From NCBI GenBank assembly GCA_018609825.1, contig JAHEOA010000209.1:1-8487 (forward strand): DNA of 8,487 bases, written 5' to 3'. Shown one piece after another: positions 1 to 5,317 of the stretch. Made by a program: the position numbers and the translations under genes. The notes under the pieces were generated by a model. The model was not told the origin of the DNA. It worked only from the letters and a program-made list of their open reading frames with translations, and ran no database searches. Each line of letters opens with the position of its first letter. Position 1 is the stretch's first letter. This DNA is from Candidatus Bipolaricaulota bacterium. Lineage in GTDB: Bacteria; Bipolaricaulota; Bipolaricaulia; RBG-16-55-9.

Positions 1-592
1 ACAGCCGCACGAACTCCCGCTTCTGCTGATCCGTCATGTCCTCGAGCGGGCGGGGCAGGTCGGGCGCGGCCCACGACGACTCCTCGTCCAGTTCGTAGGA
101 CGAGGGGTTCGGCGGCACGACGCCGTCCATCGTGAACGAATCCACGGTGGCGTCGGTCGACCCGAACTTGGCGTTGAACCACGCCTCGGCCCGCTCGACG
201 TCCCAGCCGTCAAGGACATGGAAGACGAAGCTCTGCACCGTCCGCGTCGCGCCCGCTTCGCCGGACACCTGGTTCTGCGTCTGCAGCTCGATCGGGTTGC
301 TCAGCGCGTTGATCGGCGTCCCGACGATCGCCTGGACGCCGTCGAGCATGGGAATGAACAGGTCGACGCCCGCGATCTTCACCGACTCCCGATCGAGGTG
401 GATCACCTCGAAAGTGTTGGCGTCGAACGCCTGGATCGGCTCGACGTTGACGAAGATCGGCCCGACCTCCTCGTCGAGCAGATGCACGCCGAGCACCTCG
501 GCATCCCAGCGCATCACGCGGAAATAGCGGTCGGCCCGGCCCAACCTGGATGGTCGAATCTGAGACAGCGCCTCGTCGAGGCTGTCTCCCAT
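1..592 (-). CDS. Nested in-frame product from internal start, unknown head-module protein (partial)
   Basis: If the internal ATG at 592 is used, a separate polypeptide starts MGDSLDEALSQIRPSRLGRA and continues for at least 197 residues to the window edge. The first ~110 residues look strand-rich (YFRVMRWDAEVLGVHL, GPIFVNVEPI, FEVIHLDRESVKIAGVDLFI), followed by NQVSGEAGATRTVQ and then SFVFHVLDGWDVERAEAWF, which resembles an 'xxW..x.A..W' helix seen near prohead protease-like domains. An acidic, Pro-rich stretch (PPNPSSYELDEESSWAAPDL) precedes DMTDQQKREFVRL. It does not look like a typical all-helical scaffold. I cannot name the family. By position it might be a scaffold, a capsid decoration protein or the C-terminal part of the DUF2213 protein. 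The strong Shine-Dalgarno and starting Met are the evidence for a separate product. Confidence 0.55.
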   Translation of the reverse strand, partial: MGDSLDEALSQIRPSRLGRADRYFRVMRWDAEVLGVHLLDEEVGPIFVNVEPIQAFDANTFEVIHLDRESVKIAGVDLFIPMLDGVQAIVGTPINALSNPIELQTQNQVSGEAGATRTVQSFVFHVLDGWDVERAEAWFNAKFGSTDATVDSFTMDGVVPPNPSSYELDEESSWAAPDLPRPLEDMTDQQKREFVRL

Positions 593-1471
593 GGCTTGTC
601 CTCCTTTCGCTAAGTCGGGATCGAAACCCCGACGCCCCTCCGCGCGCCCCGCGGCGAACGAATCCGCCGAGCGGGCGATCGCGAGGGCTCGCACCGCAGC
701 CGAACAGTCGTCGCGCGACCACTCGGACGCGTCCTTGCTGAGCAGGGAAGCGGTCTGCGGCTCCGGCGACGGCAGCGCTCGGCGTAACCGGTTACGCAGA
801 TCGGCTCGGTCCAGCCGGTCGAGAGCGCGATCGACGTCGAGGCTGGTCGCCGCCGCGTCCTGGATGCCGCGCAGGTCGGGCACGGCATGGGCATCCCCGT
901 TGTCGAGGTGCGCTCGACACATCTCGCCGCATCGCCCCTTCTCGACGATCGCCAGGTGGTTCAGCCGGGGAACAACTTGGCGAAAGTCGTAGGGAACGCC
1001 GTCGTAGACGCCCTCCTCGCGGATCAAGCCGTTCCACAGTCCGGTCGAGACCTCGGCCTTTCCGTCGTAGACCTTGCGGATGAGCTCCGGCTGATAGATC
1101 GACATGATCGCCCGAATGCGATCGTCGAATACCTCGTGCTCGTCGAAGAGCTGACCGCACGTATAGTCGGAGAGGTTCTGCTCGGTAATCAAGCCGGGAT
1201 GGTTTTCGGTGACCGGCCGACCGTTCAACGACGAGAGAAAGCGATCCGTGGCGAAGTCCTCCGGCGCCTTCAACTCCCAGTAGACGTTGCCGTCGTCGTG
1301 CCGGTAGGGCAACGGGCCGAAGCGCATGATGTCGGTCGGAACGATCAGCACCTCACGACCGTTCTGTCGCTCCGTCTCGGCGTCCTCGACGACGAAACGG
1401 CCGTGGTCGTATCGCCCCGCGTAGAACTGGGGCGTCGGATGCGTATGCGGCGCAGTCGTTGTTGAGGTCAT
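1..1471 (-). CDS. DUF2213 protein, probable prohead protease-like; frame continues past left edge (partial)
   Basis: The frame is open for 490 codons and runs off the window. Residues 20-190 match DUF2213, a phage head-module family. Visible are LKAPEDFATDRFLSSLNGRP, VTENHPG (H91), a CGQLFDE strand, GKAEVSTGLWNG (S142), YDFRQVVPRLNHLAIVEKGR and CGEMC. The order His, Gly, then Ser-x-Gly resembles HK97-type prohead proteases, so H91 and S142 are candidate catalytic residues; this is my inference. Residues 200-293 are a charged helical linker. At residue 294 an in-frame ATG with a strong ribosome binding site begins a distinct strand-rich region. The product may therefore be a long fusion, with a shorter product made from the internal start. 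The ATG at 1471 is the only start before an in-frame TAA (1561-1559); its Shine-Dalgarno is poor. The position after the minor head gene and before the expected capsid gene suits a head-maturation protein. Confidence 0.82.
   Translation of the reverse strand, partial: MTSTTTAPHTHPTPQFYAGRYDHGRFVVEDAETERQNGREVLIVPTDIMRFGPLPYRHDDGNVYWELKAPEDFATDRFLSSLNGRPVTENHPGLITEQNLSDYTCGQLFDEHEVFDDRIRAIMSIYQPELIRKVYDGKAEVSTGLWNGLIREEGVYDGVPYDFRQVVPRLNHLAIVEKGRCGEMCRAHLDNGDAHAVPDLRGIQDAAATSLDVDRALDRLDRADLRNRLRRALPSPEPQTASLLSKDASEWSRDDCSAAVRALAIARSADSFAAGRAEGRRGFDPDLAKGGQAMGDSLDEALSQIRPSRLGRADRYFRVMRWDAEVLGVHLLDEEVGPIFVNVEPIQAFDANTFEVIHLDRESVKIAGVDLFIPMLDGVQAIVGTPINALSNPIELQTQNQVSGEAGATRTVQSFVFHVLDGWDVERAEAWFNAKFGSTDATVDSFTMDGVVPPNPSSYELDEESSWAAPDLPRPLEDMTDQQKREFVRL
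593..607 (-). promoter_or_regulatory. Strong internal ribosome binding site inside the DUF2213 frame
   Basis: Minus-strand AAAGGAGG (607-600) sits seven bases before an in-frame ATG at 592, in the middle of an uninterrupted reading frame. It is a much better site than the one serving the upstream ATG at 1471. It encodes Ala-Lys-Gly-Gly in the long frame, and codon third positions become A-rich exactly here (GCG AAA GGA GGA CAA), as expected where a ribosome binding site is superimposed on coding sequence. Confidence 0.75.
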
Positions 1472-1641
1472 GCGATTCGCCCTGCCTCGGTTCCCGTATA
1501 CCAGATTCGTCGCTCCGAAGCAGGAGGACAGGGAGCGAGACGGGGAAGTTACCGAAAGTTATCGACAGATAGGGGCGGACGTCTGGCTTGCGCGCTCGCC
1601 GGAGCTTGCGCTGACCCCGCACGTCGGGCGAGCCCGCGAGG
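1472..1641 (-). promoter_or_regulatory. Candidate regulatory gap upstream of the DUF2213 gene
   Basis: This is the longest gap in the window (170 bases). On the minus strand it holds TAACTT twice with a 10-base period (1561-1556 and 1551-1546), a 7-bp inverted repeat TCGCTCC/GGAGCGA (1538-1532 and 1516-1510), and TGGTATACG (1503-1495), an extended -10-like sequence 4/6 to consensus without a good -35. It is locally less GC-rich than the genes around it. These features suit a promoter with operator sites, but each is weak alone. Confidence 0.3.
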
Positions 1642-1881
1642 TCAGGCGTCGCTTCCGTCGAGGTGGCGGATGAAGCGGAGCACGTTGTGGCCGCTGAAGC
1701 GCCAGTCGCGGCCGACCTTCTTGCCGGGGAGCTGGCCCGTCTTGGCAAGGCTGCGGATGCTCTGATTGGAGTCCTTACGCAGGATCTGGCGCACCTCGGG
1801 AACCGTGTAGACCTTCCCCAGCTCGAAGCCCCACTCCTGAGCCTTGCGGACGTCCTCGTCGTTCCACAGCACCGAACTCAT
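1642..1881 (-). CDS. Small helix-turn-helix protein, excisionase/MerR-like fold
   Basis: A 79-residue protein whose residues 25-71 fit the HTH_17/excisionase-type winged helix. YTVPEVRQILRKDSNQSIRSL gives the two helices, GQLPGKKVGRDWRFSG is the wing with the typical G.LP..KVG..WR signature, and a final helix (HNVLRFIRHL) follows. Members bind DNA as excisionases, regulators or packaging/recombination accessory factors. The first 24 residues form an extra helix, WNDEDVRKAQEWGFEL. Its ATG overlaps the minor head gene stop as ATGA, so it is co-translated with a structural gene, an uncommon place for an excisionase. No integrase is in view. It could be a regulator of the downstream capsid genes, since a 170-base gap with repeats follows. 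The fold is fairly sure; the role is open. Confidence 0.82.
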   Translation of the reverse strand: MSSVLWNDEDVRKAQEWGFELGKVYTVPEVRQILRKDSNQSIRSLAKTGQLPGKKVGRDWRFSGHNVLRFIRHLDGSDA

Positions 1882-2825
1882 TGCGGATCACCTGCCCCGC
1901 CCGGCGTGTCACCGGCGGCGAGATCTTCCAAGTCGCGCTGGATCGGCCGCGACATGCAGCGGCACAGGATCGGCATGCCCGGGAACTCACCGCCGAGCCC
2001 CTGCTCCAGATCGAACTCCTGACCGTGCCGATTCCAGTGAGACGGCGTCGCCCGAGGATACATGCCGCCGGGGTTGCCGCGGACGCGGCGGTCGAACATG
2101 GAGCGCCACTCGGCTCGGCGAAGGCCGTTGCGCTGCTGCTGGGCGCGCTGCATCTCGCCGAGCGCCGATCCGGTCTGGTCGCGAGCGATGCGCGTCGCCC
2201 GCTGACGCGATACGCGCGTCTCGTCTTCGAGGTCGGTGGCGATGTCGCTCGTCGCCCGTCCCTCATTGACGCCGTCAAGGATCGTGCGCTGGACGTTGCC
2301 GTGGAACTCGTCGGGGAGGGATTCGATAAGGCCGACTGTCTGCGTTACCCGGGCACGCACCGCGCGGTCGAGTTCGTCGTTGGCTTGCAGCGGGGTCAAC
2401 CCGGCCACCTCGAACTCCCGCCGCCCCTTCTGGCGCACGAACTTGCGAATGCGCTCGAAAACCTGCTGAACCGCATTGGGCGCGGCCTCGGCCCTGACGC
2501 GCTCCCGGCCCTTCTCGCGAAACTGTTGCAGGATCTCGACGATCCGATCCATCTCGTCGTCGAACGTCGCGTCGGCCGCGTCGAGCGCGTTGAGGCGCTG
2601 GCGGCGCCGGTTGATCGTCTCGATTTCCGAGCGGATCGACGGCCAAGTCTGGTGCCACAGCTCGATCATCGCCTCCACGCCCGAGCGGATGCGGTTCCGC
2701 AGGTCGCGGGAGATGCCGTCGGGGAACGGCGTGTCGGGCACACGGTTCGGCTGATCGGGCGTCAGCTCGACGTCGCGCTCCAGCTCGGCCCGAATCTCCT
2801 CGGCTGTGATCGGCTCGCTAGCCAT
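1878..2825 (-). CDS. Minor head protein, Mu gpF / SPP1 gp7-like
   Basis: This 315-residue protein carries the phage Mu F-like (head morphogenesis) domain in its second half. These proteins associate with the portal and inner head, and a few copies are packaged. Residues 1-170 are mainly helical, with a long Arg/Glu-rich stretch 62-135 likely forming coiled coils. The domain signature starts at RATRIARDQTGSALGEMQ (209-226), continues with EWRSMFDRRVR (239-249) and SHWNRHGQEF (262-271), and ends at PILCRCMSRP (285-294) with the paired cysteines C288 and C290. The usual R-T-E of the IAR.E motif is R-D-Q here, a variant I believe is common. The ATG has only a weak Shine-Dalgarno, so translation is probably coupled through the eight-base overlap with the upstream gene. 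Its stop overlaps the HTH gene's ATG. In many DUF1073 phages it directly follows the portal; here about 3 kb of small genes intervene. Confidence 0.87.
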   Translation of the reverse strand: MASEPITAEEIRAELERDVELTPDQPNRVPDTPFPDGISRDLRNRIRSGVEAMIELWHQTWPSIRSEIETINRRRQRLNALDAADATFDDEMDRIVEILQQFREKGRERVRAEAAPNAVQQVFERIRKFVRQKGRREFEVAGLTPLQANDELDRAVRARVTQTVGLIESLPDEFHGNVQRTILDGVNEGRATSDIATDLEDETRVSRQRATRIARDQTGSALGEMQRAQQQRNGLRRAEWRSMFDRRVRGNPGGMYPRATPSHWNRHGQEFDLEQGLGGEFPGMPILCRCMSRPIQRDLEDLAAGDTPGGAGDPQ

Positions 2826-3021
2826 CGACGCGCTCGAGCTTCAGCTCGCACCCCTGGGGAAGCTGGGAACGACCGAAGGTCGAGACCCCCTCTTCGACCG
2901 ACCGGAAGTATTCTTCGGCGAAGAACTCGCTCAAAATACAGAGAACCTCGCGCATATCGGATGCGGAGATCGTGCCCGAGACGTTGTACCGGACCGGCTG
3001 CTCCGGCTTACGCGTCGTCAT
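2818..3021 (-). CDS. Small hypothetical protein (67 aa)
   Basis: An unrecognised 67-residue protein. The ATG at 3021 is preferred because GAGGCGG lies six to seven bases upstream; the frame stays open to 3366, but the extension is Arg/Ser-rich and runs over the previous genes. The N-terminus is basic (TTRKPEQPVRYNVSGTIS). A helix follows, DMREVLCILSEFFAEEYFRS, with alternating hydrophobic and acidic residues that could mediate oligomerisation. The C-terminus GCELKLERVDG looks like a strand. It overlaps the upstream gene by 14 bases and the minor head gene by eight (ATGGCTAG), so it is probably coupled to head-gene translation. Confidence 0.72.
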   Translation of the reverse strand: MTTRKPEQPVRYNVSGTISASDMREVLCILSEFFAEEYFRSVEEGVSTFGRSQLPQGCELKLERVDG

Positions 3022-3190
3022 GATCCGCCTCGTCGCGATCGAACGTGGGTCGCAGGTTCTCCCTCGCCTTCTTGCGCACCTCGTCCGCCTCGTCGGCTGT
3101 GAGCTTGCGGCCGAGCCTGCGCTCCAGGTCTCGCACGGCTTCGTCCTGAGACAACGTCTGCTGCTGGTCGGACCGATCCTGTTCGGCCAT
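3008..3190 (-). CDS. Small acidic hypothetical protein (60 aa)
   Basis: This 60-residue, highly charged protein has no recognised family. The N-terminus is Gln/Asp-rich (EQDRSDQQQTLSQDEA). The centre, DLERRLGRKLTADEADEVRKKARENLRP, reads as two short helices with a T-A-D-E-A helix cap. The end DEADHDDA is acidic and probably disordered. Its reality is supported mainly by a strong ribosome binding site, GAGGAGG five bases before the ATG, and by its fit in the cluster (ten bases after the previous stop and a 14-base overlap with the next gene). A scaffold-like or DNA-mimic role would be guesswork. Confidence 0.72.
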   Translation of the reverse strand: MAEQDRSDQQQTLSQDEAVRDLERRLGRKLTADEADEVRKKARENLRPTFDRDEADHDDA

Positions 3191-3200
3191 CGTGTCCTCC

Positions 3201-3713
3201 TCAGTTCAAGCTGATCCACGGCTGGGACTGAGCCGTCGACGCCACCTCGGCGCTGACGAAGCGGGCGTCGAGCGGCGCGATCCACGTCAGCTCGCCGAGC
3301 CCGCCGTCGTCGCGGAACGGAGCTACGCCGATCCGCTCGTCCTCGTCGGGTCGACCATAGATACAACAGACCCCGGGATCAACGTCAGCCGACCCGTCGG
3401 AGCTGTTCGAGAGGTCGACCTCCAGAACGAGCAGGTACTCGTCGACCTCCCCGTTGCCCACGACGTGCGAGACCCACTGTGGAAGCTGCGGCGACGTCGC
3501 GATAGATCGAAGAACGGGAATGGTCGCCTGCCAGTTGGGCTGTCGCGCGTCGTCGAGCCACTTCCACACCGTCAGCGTCGGACAGAACCCCTGCGCCTCC
3601 GCCGCCGACGCCCATATCGAGTCGAGCACGAAGGCAGCCGCGTCCGTTAAGGACGGCCGCGCGCCCTCGCCGTACGCCCTCAACATATCCCTTAGACTGT
3701 CAATCCGTGACAT
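3201..3713 (-). CDS. Hypothetical protein (170 aa)
   Basis: No family is recognised. The 170-residue protein has a helical N-terminus (SRIDSLRDMLRAYGEGAR, then LTDAAAFVLDSIWASAAEAQGF) and a Trp-rich turn (VWKWLDDARQPNWQ). The second half is strand-rich (DEYLLVLEVDLS, PGVCCIYGR, ELTWIAPLDARFVSAEV), suggesting a small alpha/beta domain. Adjacent cysteines (115-116) are present without a metal-binding pattern. The ATG at 3713 has GGAG unusually close (two bases), with GGGTGG slightly further, so initiation may be weak or depend on structure in the preceding inverted repeat. M10 is an alternative start. It begins a new string of close-set genes after the 132-base gap; its TGA overlaps the next gene's GAGGAGG. 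Confidence 0.75.
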   Translation of the reverse strand: MSRIDSLRDMLRAYGEGARPSLTDAAAFVLDSIWASAAEAQGFCPTLTVWKWLDDARQPNWQATIPVLRSIATSPQLPQWVSHVVGNGEVDEYLLVLEVDLSNSSDGSADVDPGVCCIYGRPDEDERIGVAPFRDDGGLGELTWIAPLDARFVSAEVASTAQSQPWISLN

Positions 3714-3738
3714 GGCTCCACCCTTTCGCTATGCCGCG

Positions 3739-3832
3739 AGCGGGAACGGGGTGACGGACGAGAGGGACCCAACGTTCACACAAGGAAGTTCGGACACCTG
3801 CCTTGTTAGAGAGATTCGAGCCCGTTCCCGCT
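3739..3832. repeat. Perfect 12-bp inverted repeat in an intergenic gap
   Basis: AGCGGGAACGGG at 3739-3750 is the exact reverse complement of CCCGTTCCCGCT at 3821-3832. Three more outward pairs match after one mismatch. The arms enclose 70 bases that contain a smaller 6-bp repeat, ACAAGG (3780-3785) and CCTTGT (3801-3806). Both arms lie within the 3714-3845 gap between two minus-strand genes. No T-run follows on the minus strand, so an intrinsic terminator is not supported. A structured leader, operator pair or recombination site are all possible. Confidence 0.7.
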
Positions 3833-3845
3833 GGCGACAATCCGA

Positions 3846-4202
3846 TCAACCGCCTTCGGCGTGCGATCCGTGGTCGACGAACATGACCAACGCGAACGCC
3901 ATGTAGAGTCCCAGCTCAACGTCGAAGCGCGTCCCGAAGCCGAACCCCTTGGAGGGCGCCAGGTTGACCAGCGTCAGCTCTGCCAGGTGTCGCCAGTCCT
4001 CAGGTTGCGGCCGCTTCACTCGCACCGTCATGCTAGTAGCGTTCGGCCGATCGCTGAACTCGACGTACCGACGCGGGAACTCGGCCTTGATCCACTCGCC
4101 CGCCCGGCGCTTCCGCTCGGCCAGCTCGCGACGGCACGCGTCACAGTCGAGGTCGAGCAGCGTCGTCGCCGCCTCGGCATGGTCGAGGGTATCTTCAAAC
4201 AT
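3846..4202 (-). CDS. Hypothetical protein with C-terminal hydrophobic segment
   Basis: This is an unrecognised 118-residue protein. I chose the ATG at 4202 because GGGAGGAG stands four to five bases upstream; the open frame to 4268 adds an unlikely Arg/Ser/Pro-rich extension over the previous gene. Visible features are a CDAC pair (C20, C23) next to a basic helix (RRELAERKRRAGEWIKAEF), a strand-rich middle (SMTVRVKRP), and a hydrophobic stretch LGLYMAFALVMFVD at about 97-110. That stretch is short for a transmembrane helix and ends in charged residues, so a buried amphipathic helix is at least as likely. It is the last gene before a 132-base gap and overlaps its upstream neighbour by eight bases. 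Confidence 0.72.
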   Translation of the reverse strand: MFEDTLDHAEAATTLLDLDCDACRRELAERKRRAGEWIKAEFPRRYVEFSDRPNATSMTVRVKRPQPEDWRHLAELTLVNLAPSKGFGFGTRFDVELGLYMAFALVMFVDHGSHAEGG

Positions 4203-4479
4203 GCTTCTCCTCCCGCTCGCGCCCCGGGGGCGGGAACTTGGCATCCATGATGTTGCGGACCAGCGCAAGCGCCGACTTCAACTGGGGCATCCGATCGCCG
4301 AGCTGCTCTGTCTGCTCCTCTAACGCGATCCGGACCTGCCACCACTGATCTTCGGCACAGCGCTCGAACGCCCGCTTGACGAGCGCGTAGTCGGCATCGT
4401 CGAGGTGGTCGAGCGCGGTGTAGGGCATCTGCCCGAGGTACGCTTCGGCGTCGAACTCGTCATGCGCCTGCTGCGGCAT
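4195..4479 (-). CDS. Hypothetical protein (94 aa)
   Basis: No family is recognised. The protein has 94 residues with an acidic first half (DEFDAEAYLGQM, LDHLDDADYALVKRAFERC) and a central CAEDQWWQVRIALEEQTEQL helix with two adjacent tryptophans, which suggests a packed helical bundle. The C-terminus FPPPGREREEKHV is Pro/charged. Its TAATG junction with the upstream gene and its eight-base overlap with the downstream gene place it inside the coupled cluster. It also carries the next gene's Shine-Dalgarno within its last codons. There is no signal peptide, membrane segment or catalytic motif. Confidence 0.72.
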   Translation of the reverse strand: MPQQAHDEFDAEAYLGQMPYTALDHLDDADYALVKRAFERCAEDQWWQVRIALEEQTEQLGDRMPQLKSALALVRNIMDAKFPPPGREREEKHV

Positions 4480-4829
4480 TACGCTCCCCCCTCATCGTCC
4501 GCTTCACGGCTCACCCGAGAGCCCCGAATCCGCTGGCGTTCAGCGCGATAGACCTCCCGCGCCGCCGCGTCCAGCTCCGGGTCGGCCTCGCGCTCCGCGA
4601 CCTGGCGAAATGCCTCCCACGCTTCCTTGAACTCGGCAGCCTTGGCGGCCAGACGCTTCCCGGCCTCCAGTCGACCGCTCGCCCGGCTCCAGGCGCCAGG
4701 GTGTAGGATCGGTGCCAGCGTCTCGTCGCGCTCGCTGGCTCGCACGTAATCGCGAAGCTCGTCCGCCTCGGGGAGCAACCCGCCCGCAACGTCCAGCGAA
4801 GCAATCACGTTCAACTCAGCGTCCTTCAT
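4479..4829 (-). CDS. Hypothetical protein, predicted helical
   Basis: I do not recognise this 116-residue protein. It is rich in Ala, Glu and Arg. Residues 52-103 look like one or two long amphipathic helices with no Pro except one, possibly a coiled coil. The ILHPGAWSRA stretch (41-50) recalls short phage proteins with a DPT/HPT-A turn before a helix, but this is only a resemblance. The tail SREADDEGGA is acidic and probably disordered. The ATG overlaps the preceding gene's TGA (ATGA) and the TAA stop shares one base with the next ATG (TAATG), so it is embedded in a translationally coupled string. Codon usage matches the flanking genes. Confidence 0.75.
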   Translation of the reverse strand: MKDAELNVIASLDVAGGLLPEADELRDYVRASERDETLAPILHPGAWSRASGRLEAGKRLAAKAAEFKEAWEAFRQVAEREADPELDAAAREVYRAERQRIRGSRVSREADDEGGA

Positions 4830-5314
4830 TGAGCCACCTGCCCGACGGCTCGGGCGACAACCACTTTGACCCTCACGGGCTCCCCGTCAGGCCCGACCAG
4901 TTGATCGGCCCCCTTAACGCCGGTCGCAGCTTCCGTCATCTGCGGATCGTTGACGAGATGGCTGTACGCCTCGTGGAAAGCGCCCCTGAGATCAAGTCCG
5001 AGTTCGTCGACCGGATCGGCCGTCTGGTACGTCTTCTCGAAGACATCCGGCTTGCAAGGGTAGACCTCGCCGTTGACACCTTGGATGATCATGTCTCCCG
5101 GAGAAGCCTTCATTTCCCCTTCATCGGTTTCCACCCAGAGAGGAACGTCACTATCAGGCAGCCCATGAGTATTGCGCTGTGGGTACTCTCTATAAGAATT
5201 GACAAGCACATGAGCTGACTGTCGTATCCACTCAGGCAGTTCCGGCCACTGCATCGGGTTCCCACTCCAGCGCTCTGCGTCGATGACGACCGGCTTCTTG
5301 ACGTACTTCGCCAC
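4826..5314 (-). CDS. Conserved phage protein with KPVVI / GEVYPCKPD motifs, function unknown
   Basis: This 162-residue protein belongs to a small family common in phage genomes. I recognise it by the start KYVKKPVVIDAERWSG and by PGDMIIQGVNGEVYPCKPD followed by VFEKTY at residues 72-96 (related proteins read like [20 protein letters not shown]). The family has no established function that I can name. Homologues typically end shortly after the KTY segment; this copy carries roughly 65 additional residues ending VRVKVVVARAVGQVAQ, which may be a second small strand-rich domain. The start is GTG, with GAGGAGGG seven bases upstream inside the end of the HAD gene. The stop overlaps the next ATG as ATGA. 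Middle residues 33-55 (Ser/Asn/Tyr-rich) are less GC-rich than the neighbours. Being a real gene is very likely; the role is not inferable. Confidence 0.85.
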   Translation of the reverse strand: MAKYVKKPVVIDAERWSGNPMQWPELPEWIRQSAHVLVNSYREYPQRNTHGLPDSDVPLWVETDEGEMKASPGDMIIQGVNGEVYPCKPDVFEKTYQTADPVDELGLDLRGAFHEAYSHLVNDPQMTEAATGVKGADQLVGPDGEPVRVKVVVARAVGQVAQ

Positions 5315-5317
5315 AAC

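Noticed and set aside
610..894. An alternative-frame ORF ending in TAG just before the internal ribosome binding site, suggesting a frameshifted end of the DUF2213 gene
   Set aside because: Its product is Arg/Ser/Pro-rich and not protein-like, whereas the DUF2213 frame keeps G/C third positions through the linker. A frameshift is possible but not supported.
1586..1611. Direct repeat GCTTGCGC (1586-1593, 1604-1611) as an att or origin iteron
   Set aside because: There are only two 8-bp copies in a GC-rich stretch, with no further copies and no integrase or replication gene nearby.
1625..1636. CGGGC/GCCCG hairpin after the HTH gene as a terminator
   Set aside because: The stem is short, the loop is tiny, and no T-run follows on the minus strand.
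1881..3023. A 380-codon plus-strand frame opposite the minor head gene
   Set aside because: The composition is typical of an antisense shadow (Leu/Arg/Ala) and there are no domain motifs; the minus strand carries a clear Mu F-like signature.
3022..3366. Upstream extension of the 67-residue gene
   Set aside because: It covers two other genes with an unlikely Arg/Ser-rich sequence; the ATG at 3021 has its own Shine-Dalgarno.
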